Of a stretch of 16,166 bases of DNA, positions 1-7,460 are shown piece after piece. Both the position numbers and the translations under genes were made by a program. The first letter of the stretch is position 1. Every line of letters begins with the position of its first letter. The DNA is taken from NCBI GenBank assembly GCA_009936895.1, contig JAACDS010000263.1, positions 1 through 16,166 of the forward strand, given 5' to 3'. The notes under the pieces were generated by a model. It worked only from the letters and a program-made list of their open reading frames with translations, did no database searches and was not told the origin of the DNA. This DNA comes from Pseudomonadota bacterium (lineage in GTDB: Bacteria > Pseudomonadota > Gammaproteobacteria > Pseudomonadales > Azotimanducaceae).

Positions 1-186
1 CATATAGCCAAGCCCGACGATCTTCAACCCCACGGTGAACCTAGCCCAGAGGAACGTGTCTCAAAGACACCACCGCTTGCCGGTTTAGAGGAGGTTGCTT
101 ACTCCGTGCCGGGATTGGCACATAGGCATTACTTGCAGCTAATGTCCAAAGCCGCTTGGACCCGGCATCAAGCGCTTGAAACTTAG
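1..186 (+). CDS. rsmG: Partial RsmG (16S rRNA m7G527 methyltransferase), C-terminal end
   Basis: Frame 1 is open from the window edge to a TAG at 184-186, giving 61 residues. The stretch with VPGLAHRHYLQLMSK resembles the last beta strands of RsmG, where a 'VPGLxxxRHLxxL' pattern is usual. RsmG methylates G527 of 16S rRNA using S-adenosylmethionine; its catalytic part lies outside the window. Position directly before parA-parB and the atp operon is the classical rsmG (gidB) place in gammaproteobacteria, and this carries much of the call. A Pro/Glu-rich stretch before the final strands looks looser than in model RsmG proteins. The reading frame is clear; the name rests on a short motif plus context. 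Confidence 0.7.
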   Translation, partial: HIAKPDDLQPHGEPSPEERVSKTPPLAGLEEVAYSVPGLAHRHYLQLMSKAAWTRHQALET

Positions 187-208
187 TCCCATGAAGAGTG
201 GTGAATCA

Positions 209-979
209 ATGAAAAAAATCATTGCAGTCGCAAACCAAAAAGGTGGGGTCGGAAAAACCACGACCAGTGTAAACCTCAGTGCCGCTTTGGCAGGGTTGGG
301 CGTCAGTGTTCTTCTCATGGACCTAGATCCACAGGGGAATGCCACCATGGGCAGCGGTATCGACAAGCACGACCTCAACGTCAGCATTTACGATTGGTTA
401 CTTGGCCACACTGCTCTGCAAGATACCGTTAAAACAACCGTCGGCAACTACGATTTGATGCCGTCCAATATCGATTTGACCGCCGCTGAAGTCGCACTGA
501 TGCAGTTTGAAGAAAGAGAGTTCGTGATGACGAAGCGGTTGAGTGAACAACCTCTTGCTTACGATTACATCATTGTCGACTGTCCACCCTCGCTGAATAT
601 TCTGACAGTGAATGCCTTGGTGGCCGCCACTGGCGTATTGGTGCCCATGCAGTGTGAGTACTATGCGCTAGAAGGGTGGTCTGCGTTGTTGGATACCGTT
701 GAAGGCATTCGTGCCAAGGCAAACCCCAAACTGGAAATCGAGGGATTGCTGCGAACGATGTACGATGCCCGCAATGGGCTCAGCCGAGATGTCTATCGGC
801 AGCTAATTCAGTATTTTGGCGAAAAAGTGTATCGCACCGTCGTACCGCGAAATGTGCGTTTGGCAGAAGCGCCAAGCCACGGCTTGCCAGTGATGATGTA
901 TGATCGCGGGTCACGGGGATCTCTGGCATACCTAGCACTTGCTAGCGAAATGCAGAAACGTCATGGCACCGATAAATAG
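209..979 (+). CDS. parA: Chromosome partitioning ATPase ParA (Soj family)
   Basis: ParA-type ATPase that binds DNA non-specifically as an ATP dimer and is displaced by ParB, driving origin segregation. Counted from the ATG at 209 it has 256 residues. The deviant Walker A KGGVGKTT is at residues 11-18, followed by the LLMDLDPQGN switch (Walker A') and the IIVDCPPS Walker B. Start choice: an ATG at 191 and a TTG at 176 (overlapping the previous gene) are also in frame, but ParA proteins normally begin about ten residues before the P-loop, and GGTGA lies just upstream of 209. It is followed by parB after 87 bp. It is the chromosomal rather than plasmid type, judged by its place between rsmG and parB-atp and by the short N-terminus without an HTH domain. 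Confidence 0.95.
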   Translation: MKKIIAVANQKGGVGKTTTSVNLSAALAGLGVSVLLMDLDPQGNATMGSGIDKHDLNVSIYDWLLGHTALQDTVKTTVGNYDLMPSNIDLTAAEVALMQFEEREFVMTKRLSEQPLAYDYIIVDCPPSLNILTVNALVAATGVLVPMQCEYYALEGWSALLDTVEGIRAKANPKLEIEGLLRTMYDARNGLSRDVYRQLIQYFGEKVYRTVVPRNVRLAEAPSHGLPVMMYDRGSRGSLAYLALASEMQKRHGTDK

Positions 980-982
980 GCA

Positions 983-997
983 CCGACGCTTAGTCGG
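983..997 (+). other. Small stem-loop in the parA-parB gap
   Basis: CCGAC (983-987) and GTCGG (993-997) pair perfectly around a 5-nt loop, 3 bp after the parA stop. No T-run follows, so it is not a classical terminator; it may modulate parA/parB expression or mRNA decay. The 8-mer GGCACCGA also occurs twice here (965-972 and 979-986), partly within the parA end. Confidence 0.35.
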
Positions 998-1066
998 AAA
1001 AGGCAGTAAGGGCGGGGCAAGGATGCGTCGATGGATGCGGGACGCAATATAGGCAATGGAAATTAC

Positions 1067-1984
1067 ATGAGTAAATCGCGATTGGGGAAGGGTCTCGATG
1101 CCCTACTTTCCAAGACGGCACAAACCCAGCCACCCGAATCCGAGTCGGAACAGGCAGCTCAAGCCGCCGGCTCTGATGTGGCCGCGACCGCAAATTCTAA
1201 CGGTTTAGTCACTATTCCGGTCGAACAGATTGTGCGCAGCCCTTATCAACCTCGTCGTCACTTTGATGAGGCCGCGCTGGAAGAATTGGCTGCGTCAATC
1301 CGGCAACAAGGTGTTCTGCAACCCTTGGTAGTCCGCTCCAGAGCCCAAGGCGGCTTTGAATTGATCGCCGGTGAGCGTCGCTGGCGAGCGGCCCAAATGG
1401 CGGGACTCGCCGAGGTGCCAGCGGTCAAGAAAGAGGTAACCGACCGTGAAGCTTCCACAATTGCGCTGGTTGAAAACATTCAGCGAGAGGACCTAGGTGC
1501 TCTGGAACAAGCCATAGGCCTTGAGCGGTTACGCAATGAATTTGAGCTCACTCAGCAACAGTTGGCGGACATTGTTGGCAAGTCTCGAGCAGCCATTGCT
1601 AATAGCCTGCGTCTACTCAATTTGGGTGGACCGGCCAGGCAATTGCTGGAGTCGGCTGCGATAGACACGGGTCACGCCAAGGCGCTACTGGGGTTAACAG
1701 GTATGCAGCAAGATCAAGCTGCGGAGAAAGTTGCGCGCGACGGCCTGTCTGTACGGGAGACGGAAAACCTTGTGCGCCGGTTGTTGTCCGGGGACAAAAC
1801 CGGCACGAAACCCGTTCAAAACGCGGATCCCGATATTCGAGCCTTACAGCGTAGGCTCATGGATCACTTGGGTGCGAGCGTCTATATTCGGCAAAAGAAT
1901 GGCGCTGCTGGTGAGGTGGTAATCAAGTATTCCAGCCTTGAAGAACTTGACGGCGTCCTAGGGCGGTTCAATCTTCCGGAGTGA
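1067..1984 (+). CDS. parB: Chromosome partitioning protein ParB (Spo0J family)
   Basis: ParB is a CTP-dependent DNA clamp that loads at parS sites and stimulates ParA. From the ATG at 1067 it has 305 residues. The N-terminal SRLGKGLDALLS is the typical ParA-interacting peptide. A variable Ala/Glu-rich linker follows, then the ParB/Srx domain with AGERRWRAA (residues 101-109) and ENIQRED (136-142), both parts of the CTP/parS clamp region. A helix-turn-helix is near 158-181 (LTQQQLADIVGKSRAAI), and a C-terminal dimerisation domain ends the protein. An in-frame ATG at 1031 would add 12 residues that do not resemble ParB; AGG/GGA motifs precede 1067. No parS palindrome was found nearby. Confidence 0.95.
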   Translation: MSKSRLGKGLDALLSKTAQTQPPESESEQAAQAAGSDVAATANSNGLVTIPVEQIVRSPYQPRRHFDEAALEELAASIRQQGVLQPLVVRSRAQGGFELIAGERRWRAAQMAGLAEVPAVKKEVTDREASTIALVENIQREDLGALEQAIGLERLRNEFELTQQQLADIVGKSRAAIANSLRLLNLGGPARQLLESAAIDTGHAKALLGLTGMQQDQAAEKVARDGLSVRETENLVRRLLSGDKTGTKPVQNADPDIRALQRRLMDHLGASVYIRQKNGAAGEVVIKYSSLEELDGVLGRFNLPE

Positions 1985-2001
1985 TATTTCGATAAATGCA
2001 A

Positions 2002-2030
2002 TTGAATGGCATTGAGCCGATCCCTATACT
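2002..2030 (+). promoter_or_regulatory. Predicted sigma-70 promoter of the atp operon
   Basis: TTGAAT (2002-2007) and TATACT (2025-2030) are separated by exactly 17 bp, matching the -35 and -10 consensus at 4/6 and 5/6 positions. The start of transcription would fall near 2036-2042, just ahead of GAGAGG (2041-2046) and the atpI ATG at 2053. It lies in the gap after parB, where atp promoters are found in relatives. The call is by eye only. Confidence 0.65.
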
Positions 2031-2052
2031 ACGCGCCGCCGAGAGGTTCCGA

Positions 2053-2415
2053 ATGAACAGTCTGTTTGCGACCGCCCAGTGGTCGGTCGTAACAAAACAA
2101 CTCGTATTGGGCGTGTTTACCGCCGTGGCGATAGGGTTCGGGTTCGGTTTAGGTCCAGCGAAAAGTGTCGCTGCGGGGGTGCTCTGTATTGCTTTGCCAA
2201 GCGCTTACTTTGCTTGGGTAAGTCAGCGTACCTTGGTTGGGTCCCGTATTTTGGCCCAGGGAGTGGTGAAGACGTTGAGCAGCGGTGCACTGATGGCACT
2301 GTTTCTTGGTTTCGAGAAGGTAGAGGTGGCTTGGTTCCTGCTTGGCATGGTGGCAAGCCAAAGTGCCTATGTTTGGGTGTTGGCCCGAGGGTCTGAAGAG
2401 CATTCTGGTCGTTAA
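2053..2415 (+). CDS. atpI: ATP synthase assembly protein AtpI (subunit I)
   Basis: Small membrane protein at the head of the atp operon. In the family it helps assemble the c-ring and is not part of the finished enzyme. From ATG 2053 it has 120 residues and about four hydrophobic segments: VLGVFTAVAIGFGFGLG, VAAGVLCIALPSAYFAWV, a third after LAQGVVKTLSSGALMALFLGF, and a fourth around VAWFLLGMVASQSAYVWVLA. This fits AtpI in topology and length. An upstream in-frame ATG at 1996 would overlap the predicted promoter and lacks a ribosome site, whereas GAGAGG sits 6 nt before 2053. AtpI sequences vary a lot, so the name relies on topology and on position before atpB. Confidence 0.88.
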   Translation: MNSLFATAQWSVVTKQLVLGVFTAVAIGFGFGLGPAKSVAAGVLCIALPSAYFAWVSQRTLVGSRILAQGVVKTLSSGALMALFLGFEKVEVAWFLLGMVASQSAYVWVLARGSEEHSGR

Positions 2416-2430
2416 CGACGAGTATGCGGC

Positions 2431-2447
2431 TTTTACGAACAGTAAGA
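2431..2447 (+). other. Weak stem-loop in the atpI-atpB gap
   Basis: TTTTAC (2431-2436) pairs with GTAAGA (2442-2447), including one G-U pair, around a 5-nt loop. It is AT-rich and may be incidental. It is listed because most longer gaps in this operon carry a stem-loop. Confidence 0.25.
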
Positions 2448-2473
2448 CGACAGTATAGGAAAGCATAAACGCG

Positions 2474-3322
2474 ATGAGCAGCGGCGCAAAAACAACGACA
2501 GACTATATTCAACACCACTTGACCAACCTTACGTACGGTCAGCTTCCTGATGGGTCCTGGGGCTTTGCTCATAGCGGCGCTGAGGCAGCTCAAATGGGAT
2601 TTTGGTCCATAAATGTGGACTCCATGGTTTGGTCGGTTGTCCTTGGTCTCTTGTTTGCCGTGTTTTTCCGCCGAGCCGCTGTTTCCGCAACCGCTGGTGT
2701 TCCTGGAGGTTTGCAAAATTTTGTTGAGATGATTGTTGAATTCATTAACGAGACCACGGACAGCATCTTTCAACACAAGAACGATATGATTGCGCCCTTG
2801 GCGATGACAATTTTTGTCTGGGTTTTCCTGATGAACGCCATGGATCTGGTGCCGGTGGACTGGATCCCTGAATTAGCCGTTCTGTTGGGTGTGTCGCACA
2901 TGAAAGTCGTTCCCTCGACAGATCCGAATATCACCATGGCGCTGGCACTGTCCGTTTTCGTGATGATTTTGTACTACAGCATCAAATGTAAGGGAGCGAT
3001 CGGGTTCCTGAAGGAATTGACCCTGCCCCCCTTCCCCTCCCTCTTTGCCATCCCGGTTAATTTCGTCCTCGAATTTGTATCGCTAATCGCTAAGCCTTTG
3101 TCCTTGGGGTTGCGATTGTTCGGTAACATGTACGCTGGGGAAATGATTTTTATCCTGATCGCCCTGATGTTTGGAGGTGGGATCGGGTTCTTTATATTCG
3201 GTGGCGTATTGCAATGGGTCTGGGCGGTTTTCCACGTCCTGGTCATTACGTTGCAGGCCTTTATTTTCGCTGTTTTGACGATCGTGTACCTGGCACAGGC
3301 ACACGACTCTGAAGAACATTGA
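2474..3322 (+). CDS. atpB: ATP synthase Fo subunit a
   Basis: Integral membrane subunit of Fo that forms the two proton half-channels beside the c-ring. It has 282 residues with several long hydrophobic segments. The diagnostic block LGLRLFGNMYAGE carries the essential Arg (residue 214, matching E. coli Arg210) in the helix facing the c-ring. The C-terminal helix LQAFIFAVLTIVYLAQA holds the Gln known to matter for proton access. The N-terminal region (DYIQHHLTNLTYGQ) is typical of gammaproteobacterial subunit a. AGGA lies 13 nt upstream of the ATG, rather far, so initiation may be modest or coupled to atpI. No sodium-type signature was noticed. It is the first structural gene of the operon. 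Confidence 0.97.
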   Translation: MSSGAKTTTDYIQHHLTNLTYGQLPDGSWGFAHSGAEAAQMGFWSINVDSMVWSVVLGLLFAVFFRRAAVSATAGVPGGLQNFVEMIVEFINETTDSIFQHKNDMIAPLAMTIFVWVFLMNAMDLVPVDWIPELAVLLGVSHMKVVPSTDPNITMALALSVFVMILYYSIKCKGAIGFLKELTLPPFPSLFAIPVNFVLEFVSLIAKPLSLGLRLFGNMYAGEMIFILIALMFGGGIGFFIFGGVLQWVWAVFHVLVITLQAFIFAVLTIVYLAQAHDSEEH

Positions 3323-3348
3323 TCCGCCTTTCTCGTTAGAGGCATTAT

Positions 3349-3361
3349 GCGGCTAGGCCGC
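3349..3361 (+). other. GC-rich stem-loop upstream of atpE
   Basis: GCGGC (3349-3353) and GCCGC (3357-3361) pair perfectly around a 3-nt loop. An AT-rich leader with a GGAG ribosome site follows (3381-3384, 5 nt before atpE). The c subunit is needed at about ten copies per enzyme, so a stable 5' structure followed by an open leader fits strong translation or a processing boundary; that role is inference. Confidence 0.4.
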
Positions 3362-3389
3362 GATTCTTAACTGTTAGATTGGAGTTGAA

Positions 3390-3617
3390 ATGGAACTTTT
3401 GTTTGTTGCCGGTGGTCTGATGATGGGATTGGGTGCAGTCGGCGCCGCGATTGGCGTAGGCGTACTGGGTGGTAAATTTCTCGAGGGTATGGCTCGTCAG
3501 CCCGAACTGCTGCCAATGCTGCGTACTCAACTGTTCATCGTTCTAGGCCTTGTCGACGCGGTTCCAATGATCGCGGTAGGTATTGGTCTGTATGTCATCT
3601 TCGCGGTTGCTGGATAG
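3390..3617 (+). CDS. atpE: ATP synthase Fo subunit c
   Basis: Proteolipid of the rotating c-ring; protons bind one carboxylate per monomer. It has 75 residues forming two transmembrane helices joined by the polar loop ARQPEL, which contacts gamma/epsilon. The first helix is Gly/Ala-rich (GAVGAAIGVGVLGG), and the second carries the proton-binding Asp56 in VLGLVDAVPM, equivalent to E. coli Asp61. The use of Asp and the lack of the Gln/Glu/Ser-Thr sodium pattern indicate proton coupling. Length is close to the usual 70-85. GGAG is well placed before the ATG. An unusually long gap separates it from atpF. Confidence 0.98.
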   Translation: MELLFVAGGLMMGLGAVGAAIGVGVLGGKFLEGMARQPELLPMLRTQLFIVLGLVDAVPMIAVGIGLYVIFAVAG

Positions 3618-3860
3618 TACAGCGCACCAAGCGGGGACGAAGGCTGGCCGAGGCTTTGCCTGCGTCCGGTTGGATCGAAGCATTGACGAGGCCCTCAGCT
3701 CCGAAAGGTGTTGAAACAAGGTTTGAGCGGTTCGAGCCTGGCCCTAGGGAGTATGCTTGGATGGCAGCTTGGACGGCATCGGTCTGACAACGGTGTGGTG
3801 CCGCATAAGGCGCTGTGCGAAAGCGACGATAAATTTGAAACGGATAAAAAGGGATCAGTA
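3618..3860 (+). other. Unusually long atpE-atpF intergenic region (243 bp)
   Basis: No convincing gene is seen here. The atpF frame is open upstream to a TTG near 3708, but the extra peptide does not look like subunit b, and the normal MNLNATLLG start is at 3861. Visible structure: CGGCATC (3774-3780) pairs with GGTGCCG (3797-3803) with one G-U and a 16-nt loop; AGGC-TTT-GCCT makes a small hairpin in the first third; CCCTAGGG is a palindrome. No T-run terminator and no convincing sigma-70 promoter were found. It probably acts as an mRNA processing or spacing element. Confidence 0.5.
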
Positions 3861-4331
3861 ATGAACCTAAACGCAACGCTACTAGGACAAAGCATAACGT
3901 TTGTTATTTTTGTCTGGTTCGTCATGAAATATATCTGGCCAATGCTAGGCACCGCGATGCGCGAACGCCAAGAAGCAATCGCAGCCGGGCTGCGTGCTTC
4001 TGAAGAGGCCGACCAAAAGCTGGCCAGTGCGGCAACAAATGCCGAGGCCGAACTGGCGACGGCCAAAGCGGAAGCGAGTTCGATTATTGAGCAAGCCCGC
4101 GGTCGTGCAAACCAGATGGTAGACGAAGCCAAGGATGAAGCACGTCAAGAAGGCCAGCGTCTACTGGATGCAGCAAAAGCAGAAATTGACCAAGAAATGA
4201 ATCGCGCGAGAGAAGCGCTTCGAGCAGAAGTCGCGGCCCTTGTGATAACGGGTGCGGAACGCGTCATTGAGGACAACATCGATGCAGCGAAGCACGATGC
4301 CATGCTGACGAAATTGGCAGCTGAGCTCTAA
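3861..4331 (+). CDS. atpF: ATP synthase Fo subunit b
   Basis: Peripheral stalk subunit: a homodimer anchors in the membrane and runs up F1 as a coiled coil to hold alpha3beta3 still. From ATG 3861 it has 156 residues, the same as E. coli b. It begins MNLNATLLGQSITFVIFVWF, one transmembrane helix with the usual Asn-rich start. A long charged Ala/Glu/Lys/Arg-rich helix follows from about residue 30 to 140 (ERQEAIAAGLRASEEADQKL), and the end (ALVITGAERVIEDNID) binds delta. GGGA upstream of the ATG supports this start. It is separated from atpH by only 3 bp, so the two are likely translationally coupled. Confidence 0.97.
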   Translation: MNLNATLLGQSITFVIFVWFVMKYIWPMLGTAMRERQEAIAAGLRASEEADQKLASAATNAEAELATAKAEASSIIEQARGRANQMVDEAKDEARQEGQRLLDAAKAEIDQEMNRAREALRAEVAALVITGAERVIEDNIDAAKHDAMLTKLAAEL

Positions 4332-4334
4332 GCC

Positions 4335-4874
4335 ATGGCAGAGGTAGCAACCCTATCCCGGCCGTATGCCAACGCAATATTTGGTTTGGCCCAGGAATCA
4401 AACAGTCTGGAAGCATGGTCTACGTCACTGAGTGTCCTGGTTGCGACCAGCGGGGATACCGACGTTCAGACCATGTTGAATAGCCCTGACCTTGCCGCAG
4501 CCGATAAAGCGAACAAGTTGGCGGAACTGTGTGCCGACGAAATCAACGACGAAGCAAATCCCTTTTTGCAGGCATTAGCGGAACATGATCGCTTGTTGCT
4601 GTTAGAAGAAGTGCGTAACCAGTTTGAAGCGTTGCGCGCAGAGCAAGAGCGAACGCTGGATGTCGATGTTGTGTCGGCTTTCGATCTTACCGAGGCGCAA
4701 AGCGATGCATTGAAAGCGTCGCTGCAAAAAAAGTACGACAGAGAAGTATCCATAGCTTCACGAACCGACGCTAGCCTGATTGGCGGAGCGGTAATTCGTG
4801 CAGGGGACATTGTCATTGACGGTTCCGTCAGAGGCCGATTGACCAAGCTGGTCGAGACCCTGGTGCAAAAATAG
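4335..4874 (+). CDS. atpH: ATP synthase F1 subunit delta
   Basis: Soluble subunit that joins the peripheral stalk (b dimer) to the top of the alpha3beta3 crown. It has 179 residues; E. coli has 177. It opens with ATLSRPYANAIFGLAQE, the conserved delta N-terminal signature (RPYAxAxFxxA). It closes with the conserved C-terminal pattern IGGAVIRAGDIVIDGSVRGR followed by the final helix. The N-terminal six-helix domain binds alpha. It starts 3 bp after atpF with no room for its own leader; its ribosome site would lie inside the end of atpF (GAGCT), which suggests coupled translation. Confidence 0.97.
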   Translation: MAEVATLSRPYANAIFGLAQESNSLEAWSTSLSVLVATSGDTDVQTMLNSPDLAAADKANKLAELCADEINDEANPFLQALAEHDRLLLLEEVRNQFEALRAEQERTLDVDVVSAFDLTEAQSDALKASLQKKYDREVSIASRTDASLIGGAVIRAGDIVIDGSVRGRLTKLVETLVQK

Positions 4875-4875
4875 G

Positions 4876-4893
4876 GGTGCTAAGTAAAGCACC
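4876..4893 (+). other. Stem-loop in the atpH-atpA gap
   Basis: GGTGCT (4876-4881) and AGCACC (4888-4893) are perfect inverted repeats around a 6-nt loop, 2 bp after the atpH stop. An A-rich leader and AGGAAG ribosome site for atpA follow. No T-run is present, so it is more likely a decay or processing element than a terminator. Confidence 0.4.
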
Positions 4894-4927
4894 GTCCAAG
4901 CGAAACAAGATTTAAAAGGAAGCGAGC

Positions 4928-6472
4928 ATGCAGCAACTGAATCCATCGGAAATCAGTGACATCATCAAGGGCCGAATTCAAGGCCTGGACATTAAGGCTG
5001 AAGCCCAAAACGAAGGCACCATTGTTGGTGTATCCGACGGTATCGTGCGTATTCACGGTCTGGCCCAAGCCCAATACGGCGAGATGATCGAGTTTGATGG
5101 CGGCCTTTACGGCATGGCCTTGAACCTAGAGCGCGACAGCGTTGGTGTTGTTGTTCTTGGCGATTACGAGTCCCTGACGGAAGGGATGACGGCTCGCTGT
5201 ACGGGCCGCATTCTTGAAGTGCCCGTTGGCCCAGAATTACTAGGCCGCGTCGTAGACGCCCTGGGTAACCCAATCGACGGAAAGGGCCCACTAAACGCCC
5301 AGCAAACGTCGCCTATCGAGAAAGTTGCACCCGGCGTTATCGCCCGACAGTCTGTAGACCAACCCGTACAGCTTGGCTTCAAGTGTATCGATGCGATGGT
5401 ACCGGTTGGCCGAGGCCAGCGAGAGCTGATTATTGGTGACCGACAGATCGGTAAGACCGCTATCGCGGTTGACGCCATCATCAACCAAAAGAGCAGTGGC
5501 ATTAAGTGCGTTTACGTTGCCATCGGTCAGAAGATGTCAACGATTGCGAACGTTGTTCGGACGCTGGAAGAAAATGGTGCGATGGAATACACCACGGTCG
5601 TGGCCGCTGGCGCTGCGGATCCAGCGTCTATGCAGTTTATCTCAGCGTATTCAGGCTGCACGATTGGCGAATACTTCCGCGATACTGGCGAAGACGCACT
5701 GATTATCTACGATGATCTGACCAAGCAGGCATGGGCTTATCGCCAGATTTCGTTGTTGCTTAAGCGCCCACCCGGACGTGAGGCCTACCCCGGTGACGTT
5801 TTCTATTTGCACTCCCGGTTGCTAGAGCGCGCCGCACGAGTCAACGCTGACTACGTCGAAAAGCAGACGAACGGTGCGGTCAAGGGTAAAACCGGCTCAC
5901 TAACCGCGTTGCCGATTATTGAGACACAGGCCGGTGACGTATCAGCCTTCGTACCCACCAACGTCATTTCAATTACGGACGGGCAGATATTCCTCGAAAC
6001 AGAGAACTTTAACTCTGGTCTTCGTCCCGCGATGAGCCCGGGGATCTCGGTATCTCGTGTGGGTGGCTCCGCCCAGGTGCCGTTTATGAAGAAGATTTCT
6101 GGCGGTATCAAGATGGCGCTGGCCCAGTACCGTGAGCTGGCGGCCTTCTCTCAGTTCGCATCAGATCTTGACGATGCCACGCGACGCCAGCTTGAGCATG
6201 GTGCGCGGGTAACCGAGCTGATGAAGCAGAAGCAGTTTGCCCCGATGTCTGTCGCAGAAATGGGCACGGTGCTTTTTGCAGCCAACGAAGGTTATCTGGA
6301 AGACGTGCCGGTCGATAAGGTACTGGACTTCGAAGCAGGTTTGTTGAGCTTTATGAATGCCGACTATGCCAGCTTTGTGCAGAGCACCAATGAAACCGGC
6401 GCTTACAACGACGACGTCGTAGCAACGCTGAAAGAGATCATTGAAAAGTTCAAGGCAACTCAGGCGTACTAA
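4928..6472 (+). CDS. atpA: ATP synthase F1 subunit alpha
   Basis: Regulatory, non-catalytic nucleotide-binding subunit of the F1 hexamer; three copies alternate with beta. It has 514 residues (E. coli 513). An N-terminal beta barrel is followed by Walker A GDRQIGKT (residues 170-177), the Walker B strand with DALIIYDDLTKQA, and SPGISVSRVGGSAQ, which carries the arginine finger that completes the catalytic site of beta. The N-terminal LNPSEISDIIKGRI is the delta-binding helix, conserved in form. The ribosome site is AGGAAG. The coding sequence is intact throughout with no odd substitutions noticed. Confidence 0.99.
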   Translation: MQQLNPSEISDIIKGRIQGLDIKAEAQNEGTIVGVSDGIVRIHGLAQAQYGEMIEFDGGLYGMALNLERDSVGVVVLGDYESLTEGMTARCTGRILEVPVGPELLGRVVDALGNPIDGKGPLNAQQTSPIEKVAPGVIARQSVDQPVQLGFKCIDAMVPVGRGQRELIIGDRQIGKTAIAVDAIINQKSSGIKCVYVAIGQKMSTIANVVRTLEENGAMEYTTVVAAGAADPASMQFISAYSGCTIGEYFRDTGEDALIIYDDLTKQAWAYRQISLLLKRPPGREAYPGDVFYLHSRLLERAARVNADYVEKQTNGAVKGKTGSLTALPIIETQAGDVSAFVPTNVISITDGQIFLETENFNSGLRPAMSPGISVSRVGGSAQVPFMKKISGGIKMALAQYRELAAFSQFASDLDDATRRQLEHGARVTELMKQKQFAPMSVAEMGTVLFAANEGYLEDVPVDKVLDFEAGLLSFMNADYASFVQSTNETGAYNDDVVATLKEIIEKFKATQAY

Positions 6473-6513
6473 GCGCGTCGAATTCCGATCTCAGCAGCTT
6501 GAAAGGATAAAAT

Positions 6514-7374
6514 ATGGCCGTCGGCAAAGAGATTAAAAATAAGATCGGAAGTGTGCAAAACACGCAGAAGATCACGAGCGCGATGCAAATGGTTGCGGCG
6601 AGCAAGATGCGCCGCACCCAAGATCGCATGCAGCAAGGCAAACCTTACAGCGAACGTATTCGTGGCGTGATCAGTCATTTGGCGAATTCGAATCCTGAAT
6701 ACAAGCACACTTTTATGGAAGCTCGGCCCGTGAAACGCGTTGGCTTTATTGTTGTGTCGTCTGATCGAGGCCTGTGCGGGGGGTTGAACGTCAACCTGTT
6801 CCGTTCTGTGGTCAAGCAAATGGCTGAGCTTGATGCGAAGGGCATCGAAGTCGATATGGGCCTGATTGGCAACAAGGCTGGACCGTTTTTTCGCTCCGTC
6901 GGTGCGAATGTAGTAGCCGTTATGCCAGACGTGGGCGAAACGCCGGTTATCGCGGACTTGATTGGTGGCATAAGAGTCATGCTCGATGCTTACTCATCAG
7001 GCCAAATCGACCAGTTGTTTCTGGCCAGCAACGACTTTGAAAATACCATGACTCAGGCACCAACCGTGCGTCGGCTGTTGCCATTAGATCCTGCGGATGA
7101 CGAATCCTATAAGCATCGCTGGGATTACATTTATGAGCCCGATGCACGCCAGCTGATTGAAGGCTTGTTGCTGCGTTATCTGGAATCACAGGTGTATCAG
7201 GCCGTGATTGAGAACGGAGCTTGTGAGCAGGCAGCCAAGATGATCGCGATGAAAAACGCGACAGAAAATGCTGAGAAGCTGATAGACGAGCTGCAGCTGA
7301 TTTATAACAACGCTCGTCAGGCGGCGATTACCCAAGAGATTGCGGAAATTGTCAGCGGCGCGGCGGCAGTGTAG
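6514..7374 (+). CDS. atpG: ATP synthase F1 subunit gamma
   Basis: Central rotating shaft that links c-ring rotation to conformational change in beta. It has 286 residues (E. coli 287). The N-terminal helix IKNKIGSVQNTQKITSAMQM and the C-terminal helix (YNNARQAAITQEIAEIVSGA) form the antiparallel coiled coil inside alpha3beta3. The Rossmann-like middle contains the conserved SSDRGLCGGLN. AAGGAT is 6 nt before the ATG. No extra regulatory Cys insertion of the chloroplast type is present. The gap after atpA is short (41 bp) and shows no clear stem-loop. Confidence 0.98.
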   Translation: MAVGKEIKNKIGSVQNTQKITSAMQMVAASKMRRTQDRMQQGKPYSERIRGVISHLANSNPEYKHTFMEARPVKRVGFIVVSSDRGLCGGLNVNLFRSVVKQMAELDAKGIEVDMGLIGNKAGPFFRSVGANVVAVMPDVGETPVIADLIGGIRVMLDAYSSGQIDQLFLASNDFENTMTQAPTVRRLLPLDPADDESYKHRWDYIYEPDARQLIEGLLLRYLESQVYQAVIENGACEQAAKMIAMKNATENAEKLIDELQLIYNNARQAAITQEIAEIVSGAAAV

Positions 7375-7388
7375 CCAACGTAGGTAGC

Positions 7389-7407
7389 CCCGCTGAAAAT
7401 CGGCGGG
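7389..7407 (+). other. Strong stem-loop upstream of atpD
   Basis: CCCGCTGA (7389-7396) pairs with TCGGCGGG (7400-7407) over 8 bp with one U-G pair and a 3-nt loop. It starts 14 bp after the atpG stop. An A-rich stretch and GAGG ribosome site lead into atpD. It lacks a T-run, so termination is unlikely; protection of the atpD message from decay, or a cleavage boundary, is a reasonable inference. Confidence 0.5.
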
Positions 7408-7460
7408 TCGTCAGACAGACAAACAGATTTAAACAAACTAAAGAAATAAAGAGGCTAGAA

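Noticed and set aside
980..2052. parS centromere site near parAB
   Set aside because: Looked for the CACGTG-centred 16-bp palindrome; none seen in parB, its flanks or elsewhere in the window.
2117..2776. Long minus-strand reading frame (219 residues) across atpI and atpB
   Set aside because: Antisense to two well-supported genes, low-complexity translation with no recognisable motif, no ribosome site.
3595..3876. Minus-strand frame covering the atpE-atpF gap
   Set aside because: Starts inside atpF, has no ribosome site, and its translation is Arg/Pro/Ser-rich without motifs.
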